A stretch of DNA of 15,004 bases from NCBI GenBank assembly GCA_003990745.1, contig RBNI01003895.1, forward strand, positions 1-15,004, written 5' to 3'. How positions within the stretch are numbered: the first letter of the stretch is position 1; every line of letters starts with the position of its first letter. This stretch comes from Jimgerdemannia flammicorona (Eukaryota; Mucoromycota; Endogonomycetes; Endogonales; Endogonaceae). Shown piece by piece: positions 1 to 8,744 of the stretch. A program made the translations under genes and the position numbers. The notes beneath the pieces are model-generated. The model searched no databases. It worked only from the letters and a program-made list of their open reading frames with translations, and was not told the DNA's origin.

Positions 1-3000
1 AGCCACTCATTCCCCACCCCCCCCACCAATCTTGACCATAGTGCCACCCAATGCTCACTCACCTCAGGGTCAGGCACTGGCACTCCCAATCTCCCCCCAA
101 CTATCTTCCAAAAGTTCCCCATACTCTCGCACTCCCCCAGCCAATGTTCAGGGGTCTGCACCACCCCTCCCTCCTGCCCTATGTTATGACACTCTTCACA
201 ATCAAAAACCCCGCCATCCACCAGATGGCCAGCTCTAAAGTTCAACATCACATTTCGCCGCAATAGCCGCCACCAAGCCACCCAGATTTTTGGTGGTAGC
301 CACCTCGACACTCTCTTGAGCCAAGACCAGATGCCTGCCCAGTCCCATCCTTCTCCAATTCCAACCCCTTGCCAGGTTGCCGGCCAAAGGTCCTGTCCTA
401 GACCCTGAAGGCACTCCATGCCCTCCTCTAATCGGAAGTCCTCAACCAGATTCCCTCCCAACAAGAGCCAGTCCCACCTCCACATCTCCGGACCCCAGTC
501 CTCATCCCCTTCAGCACCTTGCCACTGGACTCCAATGCGATGGGCCCCATCTACCACTCCCCACCAGAATCCTCTGTACCGCATCCTCTGGCTACCCTCC
601 AAAGCCACCAAGGACAGTAGATCCCTGGAATCACCCCGTGGTGACACCCTCACCTCCCACAAATGCTGCATAAGGGGCACCTATTCTCCTCCCCTCAACT
701 CACTGGTCCTCTTCATCCACCACGCCCTCAAGCAGAGTAGCCTCTTGGAAAAGTCCACCAGGCCCAGTCCTCTACAATCCACAGGTAGCACGAGCACCTC
801 CCAACCAATCTGACTCCGGCGTCTAGCCCAGAGCCAAGAGCGGACCATCTTCATAAGCCTTTTGACCACCCACTTCGGGAAGTCCAAGTGGTAGCCCAGA
901 TACCAAAGCTTCGGCATCCAGTACATATTAAGAACAGTTACCCTCCCTGCTAGCGACACCTGTCTACCACCCCAACTAGTCAGTACTTTCCCCCACTCTA
1001 CCAGCTTGCACTCCCACCATTCTTTGGGAAGTAAAGAGCCATATACCGAAAAATAAATACCCAAGTACCAAATCACTCCTCCTGCCGGGACAATTGTTCC
1101 AATGACATCCCCCCCTACAATTCCTTCCCCAAGAACCATTGTCTCACACTTGTGCCAGTTGAGTTTTGCTCCAGAATACCTCTCATACCACTCAACTATT
1201 TCCTTGAGTCTAGCCACATCCACTACTGAATCCAACCCAACCACCATATCATCTGCAAAGGCCCCCACCTTCTAATTGATGCCTAGGATATTCAGTCCAC
1301 CAATCTTGCGCCGGATCCTATCCAACAGCAGCTCCAAGGCGAAGGCGTAAAGAATGGGTGACAGCAGATCCCCCTGCGGCACCCCCCTCCCCAAGGGGAA
1401 AGAGGCCCCCCTGTGTCCATTAGCCAGAATTGCAGCCCTACTCCCTTCCAGTAATCCAATAAGTGACCGACACATGTCCCCTGGTACCTCAATGTGCTCC
1501 AGTACTTTCTCCAGCCACACTCTCTGAACCCTATCATAGGCCTTCTCTTGGTCCAGGAAGACCAAGCAGCCATCTACCCCTGCAGCCCTGGCACCTTCAA
1601 TAACCCCGTGAACCCATGCCGTGCCATCTCGGATCAGTCGGCCCCCAACAAAGCCATGCTGCTCCTTCCCCAGCATCTGTTGGGCCACACCCTGCAACCT
1701 CGCCACCAGAATTTTAGTGACCAGCTTGTGGTCCATGTCCAGCAGCATAATTGGCCTCCAATTCTTCCAGTCCTCCCTATGCCCTTTGTCCTTGTACAGC
1801 AGTGATACCAGTCCCAACTGCTGCCCTCCAATCCATTCCCCGGAACTGATGACAGCATCACACTTAATCGACATCTCCTCCAGAATCTCCTCTATGGTAG
1901 CCATATGTTTCCAAAAGTCCCAAGGCAAACCATCCTCCCCCGGAGCAGTTCCTAGGGTTGTTGATGCCAGAACTCGAAGGATCTCTTCTCCCAAGACCAG
2001 TCGACCAAGCTCCCCCAACCCTGCGGCAGGATTTGGATGCCACTCCTCCAGATGATGCTCAATGTCCTGCTCCACCTCCCCTCCTTCCTCTTCACTCCAG
2101 AGGTTACTCCAACGAGTGCTCAACTGGCTAAGAATCCCCTGCACACCTAGAACCATCTCTCCCTCATCATTAAGAACCCCTTCCCACCAGTGCCTTGCCC
2201 CCCTCGCATGAAGGAGACGGGACAAAAACCTTGTGGGCCTTTCTCCTTCTTCCAATCCTTGCCACTGTAGCCTGGCTGCCATAGCCTGGGCCTGCATTGC
2301 TTCCTCCTTCCTCAACAAATCCTGCAGTTCCACCACTTCCAGCCTAGCCCACTTAGCCTTCCAATCCAATAACTCCTCCTCCTCCAGTACTCCAGCCCAG
2401 TTCAGAAGTAGCCTTTCCAGTCTCCTAGATGCTCACCGGACCTGCCTCCTCTGCTGAGCACCCCTCTCCCTCCCCACCTCCCCCCAGAACCTCTGAGCTT
2501 CGGATTTCAGTCTATGCCACCTATCTCCAATCCTCATCTCTGCTCGCCTCCAACTTTCAACCTTGGATTGCACCTCTACCACCCACCCATTCCACAGGTC
2601 TATCTCATCCAGCAGTGAAGAGTTCAGGCACCAATGTCCAGGCCCCTCTCTACTCCCTCCAAACCTCCCACCCCCCCTAATACCCCAGTGGTCTGACCAA
2701 GGGCACCACTCTACCTCCATCGTCTCCCAAACTGTATTGCCCCAACACTCAGCAGTCAATACCCAATCAATCCTAGTTCCAAGTCCTCCCACCCAGTGAG
2801 TGTATAGATGTCAGTCACTGTCCTGAAGTCGCATGGCATCCACCAGTGTACTGAGTCGTTCCACCTCCTCCCATTCCTCCAATCCCCCACTCCTTCCTGC
2901 CACACCCCATCCCCCATCAGTACGGTCCAGTCTACCATCCCATACCATATTGAAATCTCCCCCTAGACAATCTACCCCAGCCTCAACCAAGCGCCCAGAA

Positions 3001-3369
3001 TCCTGCAAATCTCCAATCTACGCCACTCGGGTCCCTCTCTCAGCCGGATAGTAACAAGATCTCACCACAATTGAGTTCCAACCAGGCCTCCACCATGTCC
3101 CCCACACTAGTCTACTACCCCAATGTCCAGTATCTGCAATGTCCCCTTTCCCCTTTCGAACCAGGATTCCTACTTTACCCTGCCAAATTGCTGCCCCCCC
3201 CCCACTCTCTTGTCCATTCCAGTACATCGTCCTCCCCCTCACATCATACATCTTGAAGTAAAAAGAGATCCGCCTCCAGTTTCTTCAGCCATCCAAAAAT
3301 CATACATCGCCTCCCAGTCCCTCTCAGCCCATTTACGTTCAAAGAAAAAATGTTGGTTGTACTATTCAT
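1..3369 (-). pseudogene. LINE ORF2: endonuclease / reverse transcriptase polyprotein, broken and cut by the left edge
   Basis: This ORF would nick target DNA and copy the element RNA in place. ATG at 3369 opens an endonuclease start (SLNVNGLR, then LLQDV). A frameshift at about 3251-3247 moves the frame, which then stays the same to base 1. Endonuclease motifs are GDFN (2957-2949), TRIDWVL (near 2755) and SDH (2696-2688). RT motifs are APGEDGLP (near 1945), LDQEKAYDRV (1556-1527), GVPQGDLLSP (near 1385-1356) and FADD (1259-1248). A C-x2-C-x14-H-x4-C motif lies at 200-129. Five stops interrupt the frame: TAG 3020, TGA 2813, TGA 2435, TAG 1274 (just before FADD) and TAG 683. From 680 to base 1 the frame is open, so about 1,120 codons are visible and the C terminus is missing. 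The catalytic residues of endonuclease and RT are otherwise largely present. Confidence 0.9.
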
Positions 3370-3403
3370 AGTGAAATATTTAAAAGTGTTGATATCTCCA
3401 CCT

Positions 3404-5191
3404 CTACAATTTCATGCTTACTTCCTCTCCAGCCAGATCCAGGTTCCTTTCCGCCACAATCTCATCCTCCACATTCTGCTGTTCATCCAGAGCCGCCAAT
3501 AGTTCTGCACAGTCCTCACTATCCACTATCTCCATCGATGCCCTGTACTCCTCGCACACTACCTGCCACTTCTCCAGTCCCTTCTGTGGCCCCCACAGGT
3601 AGGCTGCCCTTTCATTAGCTATACCCAAGAGCGTTGTCTCCCTCGCCTCAGTGACCTCATACTCCTCTACCTCCAGAAGAGCCGCCATTATTTCATCTCT
3701 CAACTTCCTCACTACCTCCTCCCCTCGCAGCACTCACCCCTAGAATTCCTCACTGATCACCCGGAAGTCAATCTTACCCAGTTCCTCTGCCGCTACATTC
3801 TGCAGCACCCTCAATAGCCACTTCTCCCCTCCAACTACCTCTGCTGCCTGCTCCAGCTCTACCTCCCCTCCCTTCCTCTCCTCAGTTCGCACCGACTCAT
3901 CCCACCCATCCTCCGACACATCCTCCAATTCCCCCTCTCCTACCTTGGGCACACCATACTGGATTGGAATATCTTCCACCATTGTCGTGTCCACTCCAGC
4001 CCCCTCCGGCCCCTGGCCCCCACTCTCCTTCGTCTTTCCCCCTTGTTGCCCCCCCTCTGTCCAGATGCTGGCACTCACTCCAGTGCCCTCCTCCACACCC
4101 CCTGCCCTGCGGCCCTCATCCAAGCTTGCCAACAATTCCTTCTGCATCTGTCTCCCCTTCACCTTCTCCCAGAGCACCTTATCCATTCGCACCTTCTTGC
4201 CCTCAATCACCTCTACCACCGTCCTAGCCTCATAAGCTCTCTAAGCCCTTTGTCGCCTCTCCACTGCCCCAGCCAAGTCCTCAAGTACCTCCAGCAGGTC
4301 CTCCTCCTCTTCCTCTGACCCCTTCACCCTCGAAACCTTGCACTCCACCAGGCCCCACTTCATCACCACCGGCCAGTCCCTAGCCTTCCTGGTATTCTCC
4401 ATCCCAAACAACCTCAACTGGACATCCACATCTCCTGTCCTGAGCTCCATCCCTTCCCACACCCTGAATCCAATGTCGACCACTTCGCCATACTCCTTCA
4501 CCACATCTGTGACCAGCCTCCTCGCCTCCTCCTTCTTCACCATCAGCAGGTCCACAATCACCAGGTGAATCACACGGAGATCTCAACGCATACACCTAGC
4601 CATCGGTACCGAAATCCCTCCAACCACCACACCCTTCTCCACCGCCTCCAGTAGCGAATTCTCCTCTTCAAACCCCACCTCAACCATCTCCAGCTTCTTC
4701 AAAAACTTAACCGAGGCTGCACCCTTCACCTCGCTCACCAACAGCCCCAGTACCATCTTTGCCGTCACCACCAAGCCTCGGAAGCACAGCGTGATGGCGA
4801 ATTCCGATCATGACTTCTTGAGTAATGGGGCCGCCATGAGTCCCGTCACACCATCAGCCAGGTCCCCAGATCCCGCGCCACTCCCCTGTCCAGGTCCCCC
4901 ATCAACCGTCATATCTGGATTTTTTTCCAGATTGCCTGTCACACCACCATCAACAGTCACTGCCTCAGCCACTACTCCTCCAGCCCCACTACGCTGACCC
5001 CCCAGTGGAGAGGCCTCCTTGCCACTCGAGGAAGCAGCTGCCTTCTCCAGCTCCAGCCAGCCATCCAGTCCCGTCGCCTGCTTCCCTATCCTGACCTTAT
5101 CTGCGAAGGTCATCCTCCCTCCCCCAAGTGGCCTCGCACCTCCTCTGCCACCCCCTCCAGCCCCACGTCCTCTCATCGAAGCGCTCGGCAT
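3404..5191 (-). pseudogene. LINE ORF1: probable RNA-binding protein, broken by stops
   Basis: One frame of 596 codons runs from ATG at 5191 to TAG at 3406-3404. ORF1 proteins of LINEs bind element RNA and form the ribonucleoprotein. The N terminus is Gly/Arg-rich (near 5175-5110), followed by a Ser/Gly-rich linker. A middle part at about 4570-4400 has the alternating hydrophobic pattern of an RRM-like fold (HLVIVDLL, GEVVDIGFRVW). An acidic stretch (near 4325-4270) and a Glu-rich C-terminal half follow. Internal stops are TGA 4810, TGA 4585, TAG 4243, TAG 3742 and TGA 3736. All can come from CGA or CAG by one C-to-T change, and no frameshift is needed. I see no CCHC knuckle. The RRM suggestion is inference from pattern; the ORF1 call rests on position before ORF2. 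The frame upstream of 5191 is also protein-like back to about 5375, so the true start may be further upstream. Confidence 0.78.
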
Positions 5192-5375
5192 GCCAAGACC
5201 AGCACCCCGACCCCCCCCATATGTTGCCAGTCGAAGGCACTGGGGCCTCCCCGCCCAGTATGCTCACCAGAATGTAAGTTGCTCACCATCTTGTAAGCAC
5301 CAATACTTGAAGATATCGCTGAAAGTGTTGTCAGAGTCTTGTGTCACCCGAATGGTGCAGGTGAAAGGTCGGCCG
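5192..5375 (-). other. LINE 5' end or unassigned DNA at the LINE/Ty3 junction
   Basis: The minus strand continues in the ORF1 frame, with a TGA at 5266-5264. Upstream of that stop is a short protein-like run (TIRVTQDSDNTFSDIFKYW). CpGs are kept (near 5323, 5350, 5371), as in the LINE and unlike the Ty3 DNA. It could be the true ORF1 start, a LINE 5' UTR, or a remnant of another gene. Homology with the minus Ty3 copy fades in at about 5376. I could not find the exact boundary or a target-site duplication, because the other LINE end is outside the window. Confidence 0.35.
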
Positions 5376-7456
5376 ATTATAGGTGATTTGTTGCCAACTT
5401 CACCAAAATCGCCACTGCTCTCACCCAAATAACCAAGCATAGTAAGAAAGAAGAACAGCCCTAGATCATGAAACAAGAGAAAGACTTCAACAATCTTGTA
5501 AATTGGGGACCTGAACAAGATACTACCTTTCAAGCACTGAAGGATGCCTTGATAATCACTCCAGTACTTCAAGTGGCAAATCCTGCCCTACCATATGAAG
5601 TCACTACTGATGCCTCTAACCTAGCCCTTGGAGCTGTGCTCATGCAAAAAGGACACCCTGTGGCCTATCATTCCCATAAGTTCAATGATGCTGAAATCAA
5701 CTATGCAACTCATGAGAAGGAAATGCTAGCCATTGTAGATACTCTGATCAAATGGTGACCATATCTAGAAGGAGTACACTTCACTATATTAACTGACCAC
5801 AAGTCATTAGTCAACATCAAGACACAGGCTACCCTTTCCCAAAAGCAAGCCAGATGGATGAAAGTCCTCACCAACTTCGACTATAAAATCCAGTATCACT
5901 CTGACAAGGAAAACATTGTTGCCGATGCAATCTCAAGACCACCAATCAAGGAAGTTATCCAAACCCTCACCTTGGTTACAAACTCCATCATGGAACAAAT
6001 TATCACAGCATGTGCTGATGATAAGAAAGCTCAAGCACTCTGAGAAATCCTGAACAGTGATGATACTGATAAGCATACCCAGTATAATCAATACCAACTC
6101 AAGGATAATGCTATCTACTACAAGGACAGATTGTATATTCCAAACAACCAAGACCTCCAAAGGACTATCCTATTTGAATGTCATGATGCCCCTACAGCTG
6201 GACATTTAGGATTTGACAAATGCTACGAAGTTATCTTCTGAAACTTCTATTGGCCCTGCATGGCAGATTAGCTCAAGACCTATATCACTTCCTGTGATGC
6301 TTGCCAACAGAACAAGTCCTCAATACTAGCAAAACCTGGCTTACTACACTCTATCCCAATACCATCCACTAATTGGGAACAAATCTCTATGGACTTCATT
6401 GTACAACTACTCCATACCAAGAATGAGAAAGATACAATTGTTGTCTTTATGGATTATCTCAGCAAACAAGCTCACTTTGTGCCTATTACCACTATTGCAA
6501 CAGCACCAGACATAGCCATACTCTTGTTTGACAACATCTTCTGCTATCATGGTCTTCCTAAGATCATTATTAGTAACCAAGATCCAAAATTCACCAGCCA
6601 TTTTTGGAAAGCCCTTCATGTATACCTTAAAATGAAACTGGCACTATTCACAGCCTTTTATCCTGAAACTGATGGCCAAACTGAAAGAATGAACTGAACT
6701 CTGGAACAAATACTGAGAAACTATATTTCCTATAGACAAGATAATTGGCATGAACACCTCACCACAGTTGAGTTTGCTTACAACAACAGCAAGCAAGCCT
6801 CTCTTGGAATGACTCTGTTCTTCACCAACATTGGACAAAACCCAAACACCCCTTTGACACTTATCTGAACCACTGAAGAACTCTCCACAGTCGAAGCTAT
6901 TGAAGAATTCCTACTCCGAATGCACAATCTAAGTCAGATCGCAATTGAGAACTTATCATGAGCTCAAGAACAACAGTCACAGTATGTTAACCAACACCAC
7001 TGAGAAGAAACCTTTGATATTAAAGAAAAAGTTCTACTAGACATCCGAGGATACTGAGTTAACAACCTCAAGCACAGACCATCTACAAAGCTAAACAGTA
7101 AGTTCATTAGACCATTTGAAGTCATCGCACAAGTCTCTCCTACTTCCTACAAATTAGCACTACAAGACACCATTAAGGTCTACCCAGTCTTTAATGTCCA
7201 ATGTCTCAAGTGATACAATGATAATAATAATGAGCTATTCCCCAACCAGACCACCAAACCATCTGTACCTGTTATAATTAATGACCAAGAAGAGTACAAA
7301 GTTGAACAAATCCTCAACAAATGAGGAAACAAGAACCAACCTGAGTATCTTGTCAAATGGAAAGATTACCCAATCCATGATGCCATATGGGAACCCAAGA
7401 CCAACCTCTAGAATACCACTGACTTAGTTCAGGAATATGATTCCTTGAACAACTGA
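5376..7456 (+). pseudogene. Ty3 pol fragment: RT end, RNase H, integrase, chromodomain
   Basis: One reading frame (e.g. 5468-5755, 6389-6694) carries the pol C-terminal half. RNase H shows VTTDASNLALG (near 5600) and TDHKSL (near 5798), ending at ADAISRPP (near 5923). The integrase zinc finger is H-x6-H-x29-C-x2-C (H 6182, H 6203, C 6293, C 6302). The core keeps Asp 6392 and Glu 6683 with D-x60, x35-E spacing, but the middle Asp is Asn (AAC 6575-6577); the other copy has GAC. A chromodomain lies at about 7289-7444 (EEYKVEQIL, YLVKWKDYP, WEP); such domains steer integration to marked chromatin. Stops include TAG 5462, TGA 5756, TGA 6041, TGA 6239, TAG 6269, TGA 6695 and TGA 6866, with more in the C-terminal part. 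The frame closes at TGA 7454-7456. It is inactive as it stands. Confidence 0.92.
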
Positions 7457-7871
7457 AATCTGAATACTCTGACACCTAGCAGTATATACTATATATTATC
7501 CTCCTAAATACTATAATTATTATGAACAAAATCAAGAACTCAGTAAAACAAGACAAAAATACTAACCCTCTGGAAAAATAGCAAAACTGAAAGTAAGCCT
7601 ATTCTCCCTATACCACTGGTGAGAAACAAGGCATAGACATTTAAGAAGATTCCTTAGAGGAAATTCTCCAGCAGTAAATGACGTCAGAATTACTTCTGGT
7701 ATACAGCATTGAACATACAACTCTTTAATGTGTGAATCCAATGCATTAGGCAACTGTACTATAAGCATGCCACTTTCTGAGAAAAATGAACTTTACTAAA
7801 CTTTTGACCTCCTAAATAGTATAACAACACTAGAATAAAATTAGAAGGTCTCAATGAGGATGTCGAAAGCT
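7457..7871 (+). other. Spacer between pol and the polypurine tract, with a decayed possible coding frame
   Basis: No intact gene is present. In the frame starting at 7564, which differs from the pol frame, the translation is protein-like in blocks (EDSLEEILQQ, MTSELLLVYSIEHTTL, ACHFLRKMNFTKLL). The blocks are separated by about ten stops, all TAA, TAG or TGA codons one C-to-T step from CAA, CAG or CGA. The frame runs up to the polypurine tract. It could be a lost pol extension after a frameshift or a small accessory ORF. Chance is possible, since the DNA is AT-rich and I have no second copy of this part to compare. I recognise no domain. Confidence 0.35.
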
Positions 7872-7884
7872 AAGAAGGGGAGAG
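7872..7884 (+). promoter_or_regulatory. Polypurine tract (plus-strand primer site)
   Basis: AAGAAGGGGAGAG is 13 purines in a row, followed by one T (7885) and then the LTR start TGTAAG at 7886. Position and composition fit the RNase H-resistant primer for plus-strand DNA synthesis. Confidence 0.82.
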
Positions 7885-7894
7885 TTGTAAGCAT

Positions 7895-7949
7895 ATAACC
7901 TCCAAGCCACTGAAATCACACATAACCTCCAAACAAATCTGGAAATCAC
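7895..7949 (+). repeat. Short direct repeat at the start of the LTR
   Basis: ATAACCTCCAA occurs at 7895-7905 and again at 7922-7932. Each copy is followed by GAAATCAC (7912-7919 and 7942-7949). It may be an old tandem duplication in U3 with a possible regulatory role. No function can be read from the sequence. Confidence 0.5.
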
Positions 7950-7962
7950 CTACTTAATCATG

Positions 7963-8005
7963 AAGCTGAGTCAAACCAAAGTCACAGCACACAAAGCTGA
8001 GTCAA
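7963..8005 (+). promoter_or_regulatory. Paired AP-1/Gcn4-like sites in U3
   Basis: AAGCTGAGTCAA is present at 7963-7974 and 7994-8005, each holding the bZIP core TGAGTCA. They lie upstream of the TATA-like run at 8065. The LTR of the other Ty3 copy also has two TGAGTCA sites in its U3, in a different surrounding sequence. A bZIP enhancer role is inferred. Confidence 0.42.
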
Positions 8006-8064
8006 TATGAAGTCATGAAACACAAGATTCATACAAACAGAATCTTACCAATCAGAATCAAATA

Positions 8065-8075
8065 CATATATACTA
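8065..8075 (+). promoter_or_regulatory. TATA-like element in the LTR
   Basis: CATATATACTA lies about 70 bases upstream of the ATG at 8140 and downstream of the paired TGAGTCA sites. It is a candidate core promoter for this LTR. AT-rich DNA yields such strings by chance. Confidence 0.3.
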
Positions 8076-8139
8076 AGTACTGAGACATGTTGACAGAGAA
8101 CCAAAACAAACAATAACCATAACTTCCAAATACACAAAC

Positions 8140-8373
8140 ATGACCACTGAGATCTATAACTACATCTGTACTGACATTTGGAATGCCATTGTCAACCAAG
8201 CTACACTCCCTCTATCCCTCATGAATATCCATAGCCTAGCACCCCTCTACTTTGTGGAAGCTCAATGGAACACCCTGAACATGCTTAACAAGACTCAAAC
8301 ACACAAGAACATTCCTGAACACTTCCCCACAATATCCCTTCACACAACTACTCCTAGTATAGCAATATCATAA
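8140..8373 (+). CDS. 77-codon ORF inside the LTR, possible start of Gag
   Basis: ATG at 8140 has A at -3 and opens 77 codons without a stop, which stands out in a region otherwise full of stops. It ends at TAA 8371-8373, one C-to-T step from CAA. The same frame continues past this TAA to the LTR end through further TAA/TAG codons, with protein-like blocks (GIVYSDMPIQLSW, LEINKYRG, KIVFQNIQNFQKTLSEL). In the minus copy the equivalent blocks are in frame with Gag across the primer binding site. The ORF may therefore be the first part of Gag, with its start inside the LTR. I recognise no domain. The upstream half has no match in the other LTR, so chance cannot be excluded. It is unlikely to be expressed as a free protein. 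Confidence 0.35.
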   Translation: MTTEIYNYICTDIWNAIVNQATLPLSLMNIHSLAPLYFVEAQWNTLNMLNKTQTHKNIPEHFPTISLHTTTPSIAIS

Positions 8374-8379
8374 ATAGCA

Positions 8380-8385
8380 AATAAA
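8380..8385 (+). terminator. Candidate poly(A) signal in the LTR
   Basis: AATAAA lies in a stretch shared by both LTRs (GCAAATAAAC). If used, R would end shortly downstream, leaving a U5 of roughly 330 bases. AATAAA is common in AT-rich DNA, so support is weak. Confidence 0.3.
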
Positions 8386-8744
8386 CTTATTTAATAACCC
8401 ACAAACTACTCTTAAGTAAATCTGCTCCCTGTTAGATGCCACTCCTAACCCCATCATGAAATTTCCTAATTGGGTATTGTCTACAGTGATATGCCAATTC
8501 AACTAAGCTGGTCTTAGTTTCTTGAACTTCCTGAAATACAGAAACTCCTGAACATCCAGAACTAGTCTGAAAAAGGACTTTGGTTGAGATATCAACCCAA
8601 TCTTGAAATCAATAAGTATAGAGGATGTACTCTATACAAAATTGATCTTGACCATAAGAAAATAGTCTTCCAGAATATTCAGAACTTCCAGAAAACCCTT
8701 TCAGAACTACATAACAGTTACCCTAAAAAGCAAACCTCTTATAG

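Larger units (their letters stand above)
1..5375 (-). mobile_element. Degenerate two-ORF LINE (APE-type non-LTR retrotransposon), 3' end beyond the left edge
   Basis: The element runs right to left: ORF1 (5191-3404), a 34-base gap, then ORF2 (3369 to the left edge). The ORF2 order is apurinic-type endonuclease, reverse transcriptase with FADD, then a C-terminal CCHC-like zinc motif, as in L1-like LINEs. It is GC-rich and keeps many CpGs, unlike the AT-rich Ty3 DNA to its right. Every in-frame stop I located is TAG or TGA, each one C-to-T step from CAG or CGA. There is also one frameshift near 3250. The 3' UTR and tail lie outside the window. The 5' limit is uncertain: Ty3 homology begins near 5376, so the LINE ends somewhere between 5192 and 5375. 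It is probably immobile. Assignment to the L1 group rests on motif style only. Confidence 0.85.
5376..8744 (+). mobile_element. Ty3/gypsy chromovirus copy 1: 3' part with complete 3' LTR
   Basis: This is a 5'-truncated copy holding the end of RT, RNase H, integrase, chromodomain, polypurine tract and a whole LTR. Its left side abuts the LINE, so the 5' LTR, gag, protease and most of RT are absent here. They may lie beyond the LINE, left of the window. The right side ends at 8744, and DNA resumes at 8745 inside the integrase of a minus-strand relative. That marks 8744/8745 as the insertion junction. The DNA is AT-rich and CpG-poor: I count eight CpGs by eye between 5468 and 7460. It cannot transpose by itself. 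Confidence 0.87.
7886..8744 (+). repeat. 3' LTR of Ty3 copy 1 (859 bp)
   Basis: It begins TGTAAG at 7886, directly after the polypurine tract. It ends CTCTTATA at 8744, where the related LTR of the minus copy ends CTCTTACA. The original ends were therefore the inverted pair TGTAAG...CTTACA. The right limit is confirmed independently, because the disrupted integrase of the other element resumes at 8745. Bases 8315-8744 match the reverse complement of 14643-14250, while the left half (U3) does not obviously match. The copy has a 33-base stretch (8416-8448) missing from the other LTR. It contains paired TGAGTCA sites, a TATA-like run and a 77-codon ORF. Confidence 0.87.

Noticed and set aside
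418..813. Long plus-strand ORFs across the LINE (also 1621-2055, 3945-4235, 5019-5432)
   Set aside because: They are Pro/Ser-rich antisense shadows of the GC-rich minus-strand ORF1 and ORF2 and show no domain of their own.
3194..3203. C10 run as a programmed slippage site in LINE ORF2
   Set aside because: The ORF2 frame is the same on both sides (Gly-rich coding), so no shift is needed. The actual frameshift lies near 3250.
5756..6697. TGA/TAG recoding (alternative genetic code or programmed readthrough) in Ty3 pol
   Set aside because: The second copy shows CGA, CAG or CAA at several of the same codons and has its own different stops. Essential residues are also lost, so this is decay.
7562..7768. 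Minus-strand 68-codon ORF in the pol-LTR spacer
   Set aside because: The opposite strand has a better explanation as a decayed element frame, and the ORF has no recognisable domain, promoter or conservation.
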